Assembly: GCF_020283565.1 (NCBI RefSeq) | Contig: NC_060063.1 | Span: 2,666,001 to 2,730,000 of the forward strand | Reading direction: 5' to 3' | Length of the DNA: 64,000 nucleotides | From: Trifolium pratense | Taxonomy: Eukaryota; Streptophyta; Magnoliopsida; Fabales; Fabaceae | Part shown: piece after piece, positions 1 through 12,394 of the stretch | Position numbering within the stretch: the stretch's first letter is position 1 | Layout of the letters: every line of letters starts with the position of its first letter | The notes under the pieces: generated by a model | Told to the model about the DNA's origin: nothing | Seen by the model: the letters and a program-made list of their open reading frames with translations, nothing else | Databases searched by the model: none | Position numbers and translations under genes: made by a program

Positions 1-93
1 ACTGGAAAAAACATGTCCAATACCGGGAAAAGACAAGGAGGCAACTGGAAACATGATAAAAGGGGTGGTGGTAAGAAGCATGAAATGTTTTAA
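1..93 (+). CDS. C-terminal tail of a gene entering from the left (partial)
   Basis: The first 93 bases read open in frame 1 for 30 codons and end at TAA (91-93). The tail is rich in Lys, Gly, Arg and Asn (it contains KRGGGKKHEMF at the end), as in the basic disordered tails of RNA-binding or nucleolar proteins, but I cannot name the family. It is followed by AT-rich sequence consistent with a 3' UTR. The upstream part lies outside the window, so the frame is supported only by its opening, the strong charge bias and the contrast with the stop-rich DNA that follows. It could be chance. Confidence 0.4.
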   Translation, partial: TGKNMSNTGKRQGGNWKHDKRGGGKKHEMF

Positions 94-154
94 AAAATGC
101 GACGCGTCATTTTTCTAGTAATTTATTATGTTGTTCAATTGTTGCATATTCCTT

Positions 155-310
155 AAGGTTGCTTGCAACCTAGAGGTTACTAGTCAAATCTTGGAAACAA
201 CCTCTCTGCTTGCGGGGTGGTTGCATACATCGACCCTTCCCAAACCCTACCCTATCAGGTGAAAGCCTCATGCAATGAGCCGCCCTTTATTGTTGCCTTT
301 ATTGTTTTGT
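155..310 (+). repeat. SINE-like fragment (tRNA-derived, 3' part)
   Basis: The stretch with CCTAGAGGTTACTAGTCAAATC (B-box-like), GGAAACAACCTCTCTGCTTG, CGACCCTTCCCAAACCC and a CCGCCCTTT end resembles the 3' half of plant tRNA-derived SINEs (Au-type). No clear A box or target duplication is seen, so it is probably an old truncated copy. Confidence 0.5.
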
Positions 311-1798
311 TTATATATTAGTACTTGAACTCGAAATGCACGGGATAGATGATATCTGTTAATTTCTTTTGAATATTTATTAACCAAATGAAAAGTTTTC
401 ATATTTTAAGAATTCAGCAATATTTTACTAACACTTCATATAAAATTCTATTATCATAAATATTATTTTTAACTTATTTTCTTAATATAATATTTTTTTG
501 AGTGTTGAGAATACTCTTTTCAACCCCCATTCTTTCATTAAGCAAAATCAACATGGAAATGGATAACTTGCTAATATATTGTGATTAAATATCACTATAT
601 TACTAGCCAAGGAAGAGTAATAGGACAGATGAGTGTCTTAGTTCATTATTTAGGGGTATCATGAATTTGTCAATTTCTAAAACGAGAATTAAAATTCTGC
701 AATTAGAAATAGGGTACCAAATTTTTTCATAATTCTTAATTCAATTGGAAAATGCCAAAATGGTTACATCGGATATGTGATGTCCTGAATTTGAATATGG
801 AATCTCATTGTGTGTATTTTTAATAAAATAGTAGAATTACTTTTTAGTAGTTTTACTTTTAGTGAATATGTAAAGGTATTTAAACTAAGTGGGGGATTAT
901 TTAGACAACAACTTTGTTTTTTTAACATATTAGAAATCAAAAACTTCCAAGCAATTGTACAAATCAATTTTATTTTTTTAAAAAAATAATTTTCAATTAG
1001 TCTCTATATTGTTCAAAATACTTTTTTTTTTTATTTATCAAACGTTCAAAATATACTACTGAAATAGAACATTCGATAATAAATGAGAAGCATTCCGAAC
1101 AATTTTTTTCTTCTTTGTTTTGGAAAATTGATCAAATTTGCAAGTTGGTTCCACAATATACATCTCTATGGAAGTCTATGCATACAATTATACGTCCCAT
1201 TCTTTTCAATCTACTATATATTATCTCGATAACATTCAAAATATGTCAAAATCAATTTTGTATCTTCCAAAACTAAAAATAAAGTATAAGAAATCAGTCT
1301 CGTAAATACAATTCAACTGGTAATTGCAAAATGTTAATATCATGTTTTTGAGTTTGAACTCGAGATTTTTCGCTTCTAGTCACTATTAGCTCCTTTACAC
1401 CCCGAAATTTTATTTTACAAGAAATAAACTATAAGGCATGTGTTGATCATATTTGCAAGGGAATATGAGTACATAATATAATTGATTCACTGCCGTTGAA
1501 TAAGATCTCAATATTGACCGGTTCTGTCCTCAATCTTTTAGGTTAGAAATAAGTAACTGAGCACACATGTTAAAAGAAAGGACAGAAAAGGTAAAATATA
1601 ACCAAAATGGAAAAAGTAAAGTCAGTTATTTTCAGTCAGACAAAGTCAAGCATTGGAAACTTTCATTTCCATATGACTAATGTACAACTTTAACAACACA
1701 ATATATATATTTTCTCTAACCATATATTATATGTATGTGCATATCAATTCTTTCACTTTTTCTTTGTGATTAATATTCTAGCTTCTTCTTTTTCTTTT
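311..1798. other. Intergenic AT-rich DNA upstream of the MYB gene
   Basis: No ORF with coding character is present. The last few hundred bases are the likely MYB promoter and contain many AT runs. I see no dated repeat or RNA gene here. Confidence 0.6.
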
Positions 1799-1809
1799 GG
1801 TTTATATAG
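1799..1809 (+). promoter_or_regulatory. Probable TATA box of the MYB gene
   Basis: GTTTATATAG lies about 55 bp upstream of the MYB start codon, after a pyrimidine-rich stretch (TTCTTCTTTTTCTTTTGG). This is a normal distance for a short plant 5' UTR. Other AT-rich runs nearby could serve instead. Confidence 0.45.
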
Positions 1810-1860
1810 TATTCATTATTAATTTTGAGTGTGGTTGAGTAAATTATAATTAAGGCCAAT

Positions 1861-3515
1861 ATGGGAAGGTCTCCATGTTGTGACAAATCAAAAGTGAAAA
1901 GAGGGTCATGGTCTCATGAAGAAGATGTTATCCTCAGAAACTACCTTAACAAACATGGCTTAGCTGGTAATTGGATAACTCTCCCTCAGAAAGCAGGTAA
2001 TCTCTTAATTCATGAATACCTTTGGTACATATCTGTCATTATTTATGCTATATTGTTGTTATAAAACTTGAAAAATCATCACTTTTACTTCATTTTTTTT
2101 AGTTTAATTAAGTCGAAAATCTATGATGGTATTTGTAAAATTCGCGTTCTAGATGTCCAATTCAAATTCTAAGAAAAAAAGTTTCACTAGAGAGGTTAAT
2201 ATGTTTTGTGATGGTATCGTGTTCTGTTTCAGTTGTATTATTTGAACATCAAAATACATGCTATATTAATTTGTCTCATGAAAAAAAGTTAGACATTGTA
2301 TTTGACATGATGTTCAAAATAGACTTCTCATTTTGTTTAATATATGGTTTTATCTTTTTAGGCCTAAATCGTTGCGGGAAGAGTTGTCGTCTTAGATGGT
2401 TAAACTATCTTAGGCCTCATATCAAGCTTGGAGGTTTCACTGAGGAAGAAGACAACATTATCTTCACTCTTTATAGCACCATTGGAAGCAGGCAAGTCTA
2501 TTAATAACTTTCTATAGTTTCTTTTCTATAGATTATGTGTATGTCTTAGACATTCTACATGCAAAAACAAATAATAAGATATAATATGAAAATAGTACAC
2601 TAGCTTTAGTATTACTTATTGTCAAAAAAAAAAAAAAAAGCTTTAGTCTTACTATCACATGAATTTGATATGAATATTTGTTAGTTAGTATTTTCTTTAT
2701 TCGTTGTGTTGAATATGACTCATAGTTCACTGATAAGTAAGAAGATCGCTCAATTTATAGTTTTTAAGGATAATCTTGTAAATTGAACTGTATGACTAAT
2801 TAAACACAAATTATAATCTGTAACTCTAAACTTCAATAGAAATACACTATAAGCACTCTGAATTTTGCAAAATTAGTTGAGTTTTATGACTAAATTTTGT
2901 GTGTTCTCTATTTGCATTTTTCGTATCTGTTTTTTTTTTTTAAAAAAAAAACAAATTAAGGTTCTATTCTAAATTATGTGTATGCATAAATTTCTTGCCA
3001 TTAGGTGGTCCTTAATAGCAGCTCAGCTACCAGGAAGAACAGATAATGATGTGAAGAATCATTGGAACACTAAACTAAAGAAAAGGTTTTTGGCACAAAA
3101 CTCATCCACAAGCAACAATATTTACACTTTTAGCAACACTACTAGTACTGCTACTACAAGTTCTGACCACTTTTCAAGTACTTTGACTTTTCAACCTCAA
3201 GTTGAACAAACCTTTGTCTTTGATCCAAAACAGAACACAACTTGTTTTGACTCCTACAATGTTCTTGATTTGGATCAAACAACAATTAATAATATTAATT
3301 TACCAATGAAAATGGAATCAGAACCTTTTTATACTGGAAACATCTTGAGTAGTAGCTGTAGTACTACACCAACCACCAAGGAAATTTCAAGTGCACCTTT
3401 CTTAGAAGAACAAAAGAACAATCATAATCAATGGTTTGGATATGATCATGATGATGCATTTCTACATGAATTTGTTCTTGATGATTATTTGAATCATGGA
3501 CCCTCATCTGGCTAA
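1861..3515 (+). CDS. R2R3-MYB transcription factor, probably subgroup 14 (RAX/MYB36-like)
   Basis: Three exons, 1861-1996, 2362-2491 and 3005-3515, join to 777 nt (258 aa plus stop). The protein opens with [17 protein letters not shown], the standard plant R2R3 start. R2 (about residues 14-62) and R3 (about 67-115) keep the regular Trp residues; the first R3 Trp is replaced by Phe (GGFTEEED), as is usual. [17 protein letters not shown] and [19 protein letters not shown] are diagnostic DNA-binding helices. [12 protein letters not shown] and a Ser before [11 protein letters not shown] resemble subgroup 14 (RAX, Blind, MYB36/68/84), which acts in axillary meristems or root endodermis; this subgroup call is inference. 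The Ser/Thr/Asn-rich tail ends in an acidic stretch with [15 protein letters not shown], a plausible activation domain. Both intron positions are the conserved MYB positions. The second intron has a GC donor. Confidence 0.93.
2492..3004 (+). other. GC-AG intron 2 of the MYB gene
   Basis: The exon 2 end reads AG then GCAAGT, and the acceptor is CCATTAG before GTGGTCC. Splicing at the GC gives the conserved [14 protein letters not shown] across the junction. The nearest GT (in CAAGTC, two codons on) would break the conserved residues. AG/GCAAGT is the standard consensus of the minor GC-AG class. Confidence 0.85.
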
Positions 3516-4070
3516 CTCAGGGAATCCCGCATTCACGAACTCGTGAAATTGGTGGTCATCTGTTATTGATTAGACGGTCCAAAAAAATATATAAATTTTA
3601 TTTCGATCTTCTAACTAAGTGAATGCGAGGAATCCCTACAAATGAGCCGGACTCTTACCATAAACTCTCAAGCTCATCAACAATTTGAAGAAGAGAAAAA
3701 TCAGTGGATGAAGGGAAAGGTATAGGAAAAAGGAATTAAAGGGATAGGAGTATTGATTAAGCTATTTACTAGTATTAGTAATTAACTACTTCTGATTAGT
3801 GTTTAAATTTGTGTTTTATTGTAGTTGGTTTGCTTTTGGAATTATGTGAGATTCTATATTAATTTCAAAGATAATGATGGTGGTAAATTTAGAAGTATAT
3901 ACATGTTAATCAAGAGTTTTTATTTTTATCGACGCTTAGATGAAATGACATGTCTCTTTTAGTTTAACCAATGACATGTCTTTTTGGGAGAGTTTGTTGT
4001 CCATTTGGGTTCTATAAAACTCAAAGATTAGTCTCTACAGTTGTCGTAAATGATACCGATTTATTTTTTT

Positions 4071-4190
4071 GGGTATTAATCCTTTGGTACTCATGGGAAG
4101 GGGGTCCCTTTTCCACCAGGAATCAAATTTAGATTTTTCTAAACGATTCGTCTTAAGGGAGTTCATTAACCACTTAATTCCGATGTATTG
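4071..4190 (-). repeat. SINE-like repeat copy, minus orientation
   Basis: Read on the minus strand, it shows the same landmarks as the copy at 7565-7740: AATGAACTCC, GACGAATCGTT, a B-box-like TTTGATTCCTGGTGG, GGGACCCCCTTCCC and a GGATTAATAC end. The copies are clearly diverged. Confidence 0.5.
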
Positions 4191-4626
4191 GATTTTGTTA
4201 ATCAAAATTTTTAATTAGTGTCCTTTTTACATGTTAGAGGAATTGCAACTATGTCATGTTATTTATTTATGGATGGTATATAGTTTGTTTTATAAGTGGG
4301 CCCACAAATTCAGATAATGTAATGTGAAACGGTTTGCAAAATTTGTTGGTTTCTGTCAGTGGTCATCTAAAATGCAGATGAAATGCATGACTAAATTATA
4401 ATCACACTATAATAGGGTTAAGTGAATATTTTTTAGATGAAATTCAGCTCTATTTTTCTACCTAAGGCAATCATGTTCAAAGCTAGGATATTGATTTGAT
4501 TAAAAACATGTGTACCTCAGAATAAATCCTAAAAACAATTAAAGATTTATAATATTGTGAGGCCTATTCGTGAATAATCAAGACATTAGAGTTAAATGGT
4601 TAACATCTAATAAAATGTATCCAAAA

Positions 4627-4725
4627 AAAAAATTAATGTCTAATAAGCTCTCCTTAAAACGAATCATTCGAAAGAACTTAAATTCGACTTTTGATGATTA
4701 CCGTGATCCCATTCTCCTATAAATC
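4627..4725 (+). repeat. Degenerate copy of the same SINE-like repeat
   Basis: AATAAGCTCTCCTTAAAACGAATCATTCG followed by TTCGACTTTTGATGATTACCG matches the 5' half of the repeat at 7565 with many changes. Confidence 0.35.
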
Positions 4726-5040
4726 AAAAAGTTAACAAAATAAAAAAACGCATTGTGAATCAAATATTATATTAGACCTTATGTATTTTCAATGCGAAAC
4801 TTGAATTTTTCTTCAAACCTTATAGATTGACTTATGTATTGACAATGACAGGAACTTCATCAAACACATGATTAAAGGTATGATCCTTTCTTCAATAGAA
4901 TTACTAAGATGCTGCCAATTTCTAAAGATTCTATTTTTCTCACCAACTTTTGACTTCTTCATTTTATTTTTTTTTGCAATTAATTAAATGTCTTTTAAGG
5001 GAAAGAGTACATAAGATGTAAACAATAAGCATAAGACAAA

Positions 5041-5168
5041 CTCATTTGGGTTGGTCAAATGGTATTGGCTCGGGACCTGTGAGTGTGCTCATCCTTAAGG
5101 TTTCAGATTCGATTCTCTTTGGTGCCAATTTGGGTGGATTAATTTAGTTTCTTAAAAAAAAAAAAAAA
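5041..5168 (+). repeat. tRNA-derived SINE with poly-A tail and target duplication
   Basis: GGGTTGGTCAAATGGTATTGG is A-box-like and GGTTTCAGATTCGATTC is B-box-like; the body ends in a run of about 17 A. AGACAAA occurs just before (5034-5040) and just after (5169-5175), a convincing target site duplication. It is a retroposed copy, not a functional tRNA. Confidence 0.7.
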
Positions 5169-5353
5169 AGACAAAATAATGTATGCTGCTATTATTTGGT
5201 CAAGATGTATGCTGCTATTATATCATTCAAAATAATGCAAAATGATGCTATATAGGAACCAATTGTATCTTTATCATAATCTTAAATGGTTTGATTAAAA
5301 TTTACAAATTGAAATGAATATACTTAATAGTGGCTCAATATACAGTATATTAA

Positions 5354-8300
5354 TTACCTAGGGAAAGAATATGTCATAGATTCACTATCTATGGATTTAA
5401 ATGCATCAGATGAACTATAAAATTCACTATAGATATGTCTTGGTGGCACAAATATTTCCCTTTCACTTGTAGACTCCAAATTAACACATTGTTTCAACTC
5501 AGATAACACAACACTCATTGTTGGTCTTTGAATTGAGGTTGATGCAGTGCATGAAATTGCTAATCCTAAAACTTTCCATCCTGAATTTACATCAAATTTT
5601 CCTTTGAGTCTTGGATCAATAATTGTATTCAAGTCACCTTTTTCAAGTAGTGGTCTTACAAACTCAAGTATGTGTATTGATGGCTTTCCTTTAATCACTG
5701 CAGAGAGACCTGTGATTAATTCCAATAGGACAACTCCATAGCTATATATGTCACTTTTTTCATTCAAGTTGTTTAATTTGTAGTACCTGTATAAATCACA
5801 ATGTAGTTAGTTAATTTCACAAATTGACAAATCCATGATAAGATGAAACACTTTTTGTATACAGGTTTCAGATCGGACCATCCACCATTTATATCTACGC
5901 CCTAAGCCCAATAGCGCCCAGTTAAGTTGGTATAAAGTTTTGGTGCACCGGTTTTATGTTTTCAAACCAAACTAGAACTACTTTTACAAAAAGTAGAATC
6001 ATAGCTTTTGAACTGAGTTGACTCTTTGTGAACCGAAATAAACCAACTTGCTATTTTAACTAATATTAAGATTGTTAAAAAAAAACTAAAACCAAAGAGA
6101 AGATTAGGGCTGTTTAAAAAAAACCGAACCATAAATAATTGAACTACGATGGGCAGTTCATGAACCGAACCATTAAGTTCAATTCTTTTAGGTTCAGTTT
6201 AACCCTTTGTTTTTATTTTAATATTCCTAATGACATGTCTATAGGTTTTTTTTAAGCAATAAGATTTTCAGAGTAACTGATGAATAAGTGCTTTAAAATA
6301 GTTTATGCAATAAGCACTTAATTCAAATGCATCCTCTAAATATAAAAACAGATTGTTAAGTAAGCAATTTTTGGTTGTGATTGTGATGCAGACAGTTCAT
6401 GGCACAAGAATGTAAAAGAATCAAATGAGGACTCACTCTGGATCAAGGTATCCCATTGTTCCCATGATTGCAGATTTTTCATTACCATCATCAACAAGAA
6501 TCATTGTAGATTCTGCATTTGGTTTATCACTATTCTTAAACACCTTAGAGAGTCCAAAATCTGCTATCTTAGCTTCTAAATCTTCACTTAGAAGAATGTT
6601 GGCAGATTTTACATCTCTGTGTATTATAGGTGGCTTGCATCCATGGTGTAGGTAGTCCAACCCTTCAATCCAAATTCATCAAAACATCACTAAAAATTAC
6701 AAAAGAATATAGTTGCACAAAAAGATTCATGCATATATATAAAACACAAGGCAATTAGTTATTTTTCACATCATAGTAACTTAATCATATATGAAATGTT
6801 TTTGGAAAAAGCACTTGGACTAGTGTAAAGCAATTGGAGACGTTAAAAAAGAATCGGAGAAGGGACAAAAGTGTTATTTTAAAAATTAAGGGGCCAAAAT
6901 TGCAAGTTTGTGAAAGTTAGGGGCCAAAAATTCAATTTAGCCTAAAATTATAGTTGCATTAATGACCATTTTACTAGTGTCTCAGAAGGAATTTTAACTC
7001 CGTCCTTTGAGGTTAGAAGGTTAAGCTCTTACCACTGAACTGAGACCTCGTGAACCATTTGGAGAGAATTTATCCAAAATAAGTATGAAAATAAGAAAAT
7101 ATCCAAATTTAAGAGAATTTAAAAGCAAAAGGTAAAAAAATTAATGCACAAGGACTAGTGACTTCTTGAAAAGTGAAGATATACTACTGACCTTCTGCAG
7201 CATCAATTGCTATTTGAAGTCTCCTTTCCCAACTCAAGCAATGTGAATGATTTTCTGCAATCATGATAAATATTAGTAAATCACAATGATATTATGTGAT
7301 GTAAAAAAGGATGCAATAATTTAAGTACAATTTGAATCATGGAATATCTTACCTGAGAGACATTCTTTTAGGTTTCCATTAGCCATGTGCTCATATATGA
7401 GTGCCATCTTATCACCTTCATCACAATAGCCAATGAAGGATACCAAATTTTTGTGATGAACTGTCATCAATAGTTCAGCCTGCAATCCATGGATTTTGGT
7501 TATTGATGTTTTTGATATTTAATATAATTTTCATTGAATGTATATTTCCTAGCCTAACCAAGACATTGGATTCAAGTATTTAATGAGCTCCCCCTAGGAC
7601 AAATCGTTCTGGAGAACCCGAGTTTGATTCCTGATGAAAACAATTCTTGGTCAGGCTTTACATACCTCACGGCTAAACTCAGGATTACCGCGGGCCCCTT
7701 CCCCTGGGAACCTGAGGGTTAATACCCCGTATATTGCCTAGACGAGTGGTTGAACATGATATAATTATTCTCAAATCGAGATTCAAACCGTGAATGGGAA
7801 GACCTTTTTCCCGAATAAAATGACAAAAGAAATCGTTGCTTATAGTAAGTTGACAAAAGAAGTAGTTGGCTACACTAAATTTAGTAGCGATTCATTGGAA
7901 TGAATCGCGACTTATCATAGTGAATCGGGATTCAAGATGATATTCATGTCCAAATAGATACACACTAGAGACTTGTATCGGTTCAGTTTAATTTTTTATC
8001 AATCAAGCTATGACTCGCATGTATCGCAAGATACAGATAAATTTTCATGGTGCTAATTACCTCAGTTCGAAATTCCTTTGGACCCTGAGTTGAAGATGAA
8101 GAAAGCATTTTGACTGCAACTTTATTGCCATCTTTCATTTGACCACAATACACATTTCCAAATCCTCCCCTACCAATGACCAATTCAAAGTTGCTAGTGA
8201 TTTCCATCACCTCAGCATAAGTGTACTGCAACTTCTTTGATACTACAGTACTTGACCCTTTGTTGATCATATTCATCTCCTCCTCTTAATTCAAAAACAA

Positions 8301-11300
8301 ATACAATGAGTTTAAGCGTATCTTCGGATTCAATTGAGTATTGCGCACTAATTTATCTCAAAGAAACTCGATAAATACTTAGTACATGTTTGGAATGACA
8401 GTGAGTTTGACAGAATCCTAGTGTGGCAACTTGATTTTGACAAAATCTACACAAAATTGTGGCGTCAGCGTGATTTTGTAAAAATCAGTTGAGTCCTCCG
8501 TGATTTCAAACATGCACAAAATCAACTGAGTCCTTTACTTTGAAAAGTTAATCAAATATGGATTATATTTTTCTTCCTTCTCTAGTTACACGAAAATCGT
8601 ATGGAAGAAGTTACATATTATTAAGACTTACCTGATGTTGCATTTCTTCTTCTAAGCTTCCAATAGAGAATTGCAATGATCAATAGAACTAAAACTGATG
8701 CTATTGGTGCAACAATGGGAGCAATCACCTTCTTTTTTTTACTTGAACCAGAGAGATTTTTATCATCCACCCTATAAAAATGTCGAAAACAAGATTATCT
8801 AGTTACAACTAAATATGTTTGATGATACTTCTACACATCTTTTTCATATGCTTCTTACTTGCACTTTGGATTTCTTTTCGATGATTCTATATAAATAAAC
8901 TATACAGCACTGATATACTTCACGTTGAAGGCATGGCTGGTGTTCTACACGTGTTGGTGTCCAACGCGACACTAACACATGTGGTTACATTCAATTATCC
9001 AATTTTCTCAAATTATTACTGGTGTCAATGTGTCAATATATTGTCGTGTCCGATGTCTTTGCCTGTGTCATTGCTTCATACTAAATAAAACTAACATGAC
9101 TTGTACTTAGCATGTGATTATCTACTACTATAGAAAGCCATACCTCAAAGTAAGCAATCCATTCTTTGATCTTTCTAGGAGATTGGTAGAGACAAAACCT
9201 GAAAGCTGATTGCCTCTTAAATTCCTACAAATAATTTGAGTTTATTTGCATAAGCCATTAACAATTTAGTAACAATATATAATTTCTATATAGTTTATGA
9301 CCATCATAGAAAAGACTTACAAATATTTAAGGGACTTCAATTCTTCCAAAAATTGAGGCATTGATCCAGTTAAGCTATTGTTACATAAATCCCTGAATCA
9401 AAATATTGCAGTTTATGTCATACCAATATAAGATGAAGAAAACAATCTTATTTAGAATGGAAAAATATTCTACAATGTTTAGAGCATAATGAAAATTTAT
9501 GTACTCACAAAGATTCCAAGAAAGTCAAATTGGAAATGGCAGGAGTTATTATTCCACTCAGACTGCTTCTGCTCAAATTCCTATAAAAAGAAAATGTTCA
9601 CTTTTAAAACCGGCTCGCAATTAATGTGGGACTTCCCTTAACACATCCCCCCTCACACTCAACACTATTGGGCTTGGGGTACGGATATAAATGGTGGGTG
9701 GCCAGATTAGAAACCTGATAGCAGGTGGCCCAACAGATAATGAAAGAGGCTCTAATACCATCTTAGAATTGAGAATTTGGGTCTAACTCAACCCAACAAA
9801 ACCGCCTTGTAATATGAGGATTGCCCTCACTTATAAACATATATTCAGACAATCTCACAACCGATGTGAGACTTCTTAACAATAAAGAAGAAAAATGATA
9901 TATAAATAACTCACAATGATACAATTCTTGGAGGAAGTGAAGTGCTGTAGTTGCATTTTAAGCCCTCCCAAGTGTAGTTTTTTGGTTCACATGGATCACC
10001 AACCCAATTTCTTTGTATTCTATAACTTTCTTTTACATCACTTATAGCTTCAACTGTGATTAAATAGAACCAAATTCACTTAAAAGGTATTCAAATTGAA
10101 AACATTTCCAAGTAATACAATTGTTTGGTATGAGTGCACCGAACTTAGCACTAACACAGACACGAACACTGCATACGACATTGACACATAGATATCGTGT
10201 ATTCTTAAAACGGAAGTGATTGAATATAATTACATGTGTTTGTGTCAGTATTAGTAGACACCAAACATGTCTTCGATCTGAAGTGTCAGTGCTACAATTT
10301 GTCAGGAAATATAATTTTGCACATGAAATTTTAGCAGAGAAAACAAATCATACCATCTTCTTCAAACGTTGAAACCGCGTCACGTTGTCTTACTACATAA
10401 ATCTCCACTGCATTAAGAATAGGCGGAAGCGTCGAATCTTTGGTTCTATCTATCGAAATTCGATGTTCGTCTGCGACCAATGACTTAGAATTAATAACAG
10501 TAGTTGCATGCAGGTTACTTGGTACAAAAGATTCAATCAAAGGAGATCCATTCCAAGAAACATTAAATTTTCTCAGTTGAGTTTTGTTAAGTTTCTCCAC
10601 TTCAGCAAAATACAAATAGACATAAAATTTCGAATTCGGTTCATCTGAAATCCAAGAAAATTCTAAACTATCATTCTCATTCTTTGGTGTAGCTGCATTA
10701 CTAATAACTTCAAATGGTGCTTTATATCCATTACCACCAGTAAAATCAATTAGTGAAAAAGTGCTTATAGATTTCCATGAAGAAGAATTTAAAGGAAACC
10801 AAATTCTATCATAAACATCATCTTCATATCTACCACTTCCATTAATTGAACCAATATCAAATCTTTTGAAAAGTAAAAGTGAAGCAAAATCACCAAACTC
10901 AGTTTTATAAATAGAATCAATAATTGGTCTAAGTTCTAATAATGAGATAAAAGGAATTCCATTTCCTTTATTCACAAGACAAACATTTGTTTCATCTGAT
11001 TCTGCCCTGTTGAGTATTTCCAACGTAACTTGTTCCGAAGCATTCTTAAATTTCACTGATGACCAGAAATTTACACCAACATAGAGATCAAATTCAGGTA
11101 GTTTGTTTTCGCCGTCATAGTTTCCATATAAGAAAGATGCTCTTATTAAATGTAAACTGTTTTTTCTTCCAGCGATTAATCGGTAACAGTTTCGGTTTCC
11201 ATCAGGAAAACTTCTGAGATCGGAGAGTGGTAATGGTAGATTTGGATTGTTAGGATATGCATAGACAGAAGAAATGTTTCTGTTAAGTCCTGTTTGTATG

Positions 11301-12394
11301 TGTGATCCATCTGAGCTGTATTTTATTTTTGTTGAATCATCTGTGTACTCGAAATTCGTTGGACCGCCACAATCAATACTTATGAATCCTAAAACAGAAT
11401 GACAAAATAGATTCAGAAAAAAATTCAATATTATTTATAGCTTTCTTACACTTCAAATTGCTGCAAGATTTAGTAATCCTACAAGCTTAATTTAGTTTAG
11501 CTTATAACAAAAATACTTATATTAATGATTGGATATACTTAGAAAATTAACTTATGACATGTATATTGTAATATCTCAGACTGCTTTATAAGTATCGTTG
11601 ACTGTCCCCACAAACCAACTAACATGAGTCATTTCATCGTGTTGTGTAGGTTTGTGGGGACAGGAGGAAATCTTAAAAGTAGTCAAGGATGTTCATGTAG
11701 CATACGCAGTATAGAGACACAAACATGAATACCCTATATGAGATTTGCACCGATAGGTCAACACTAGCAATAATTTGATAAAATCAAAGTGATTAAATGT
11801 AACTATATTCGTTGGTGTCGTGTCAAACACTAGACACACCTTCAATTTTAAGTGTTTGTGCTACATGGGTTCATCAAAGTTGTTTTCATCTAATGTTTGA
11901 TGAAAAAAAATTCAAAATAATAGGTATAAGCATTCTCTAGAGTAGTTTAGTAGATTAGTGACTGATCAATCTATTTACCAAAATGAGTGTTCTAAATAAA
12001 ACTGAAATAGTTGCTTGAAACCATGATATGTTTACAAAGTTACTCTTTACAAGATTCCATGATATTCAAGGATGCATCTGTCTATGTTTGAAATCACGCT
12101 GACACTATGATTTTGTTAAAGCTCTAAAAGTCTAATTTTTGTCAAAATCAGGTGACTCAGCGTGATTTCATCGGACTCACTGCGAAATCAAATATATGAA
12201 CTAAGATTATTGACTACCTTTTAAGGGAAGCTGCTAAAGTAGACCTTACAAAAAAAAATATTGTTGTAGAAAAATAAAAACTCTCTTATAAAAGCTGATG
12301 AAAAATGCTAACCTGTTTGTTGTTGTGCATGAACAAAAACTTTAACACCAAAATAGAAAACAAGAAAGAGAATGAATCCAATTGAATATGCCAT
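5354..12394 (-). CDS. Malectin-like/LRR receptor-like Ser/Thr kinase (LRR-RLK subfamily I)
   Basis: Twelve exons on the minus strand: 12313-12394, 10354-11388, 9915-10053, 9509-9580, 9321-9392, 9144-9224, 8632-8771, 8061-8284, 7353-7479, 7192-7254, 6437-6662, 5354-5786. They total 2694 nt, 897 aa plus stop, with all junctions GT-AG and in frame. Order: signal peptide ([17 protein letters not shown]), malectin-like ectodomain (starts FISIDCGGP, about residues 29-373), [14 protein letters not shown] cap, about three LRRs on 72-nt exons, transmembrane helix (about 505-527), kinase. Kinase motifs are complete: [12 protein letters not shown] (Lys about 599), HRD (about 693-695), DFG (about 713-715). 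An active kinase is therefore expected. The family includes FRK1, IOS1 and relatives of symbiosis receptor kinases, acting at the plasma membrane in defence or symbiosis; the ligand is unknown. The introns contain several repeat fragments but no coding damage. Confidence 0.93.
7565..7740 (+). repeat. SINE-like repeat inside a receptor-kinase intron
   Basis: AATGAGCTCCCCCTAGGAC, CAAATCGTTCTGGAG, CCCGAGTTTGATTCC (B-box-like) and CTGAGGGTTAATACC mark a full-looking member of the repeat also found at 4071 and 4627. It sits in the 581-bp intron between exons 8 and 9, antisense to the gene. Confidence 0.5.
8385..8520. repeat. MITE-like repeat in a receptor-kinase intron
   Basis: The segment starts with CATGTTTGGAATGACAGTGAG and ends with CCGTGATTTCAAACATGC, giving inverted ends around CATGTTTG. 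A related copy lies at 12085-12200 in the first intron (TATGTTTGAAATCACGCTGAC at one end). A superfamily was not determined. Confidence 0.5.
9603..9890. repeat. Fragment of an LTR-type repeat in an intron
   Basis: Landmarks are ATGTGGGACTTCCCTTAAC, CTCTAATACCATCTTAGAATT (primer-binding-site-like followed by an LTR start), AAAACCGCCTTGTAATATGAG and CAACCGATGTGAGACTTCTTAAC. A diverged second copy is at 13825-14060. It looks like a piece spanning an element's internal end and LTR. Confidence 0.45.
12085..12200. repeat. Second copy of the MITE-like repeat
   Basis: It shares GTTTGAAATCACGCTGA, TTTGTCAAAATCAG and CAGCGTGATTTC with the copy at 8385-8520. It lies in intron 1 of the receptor kinase gene. 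Confidence 0.45.

Larger units (their letters stand above)
3516..5353. other. Intergenic region between the MYB and receptor kinase genes
   Basis: Both genes converge here (plus gene ends at 3515, minus gene ends at 5354). No gene is seen. The region holds three SINE-like fragments (listed separately) and otherwise unremarkable AT-rich DNA. Confidence 0.6.

Noticed and set aside
5041..5168. Functional tRNA gene
   Set aside because: A and B boxes are degenerate, no cloverleaf was found, and a poly-A tail with target duplication marks it as a SINE.
5547..5741. Plus-strand ORF opposite the kinase
   Set aside because: Shadow of the kinase exon; no independent coding features.
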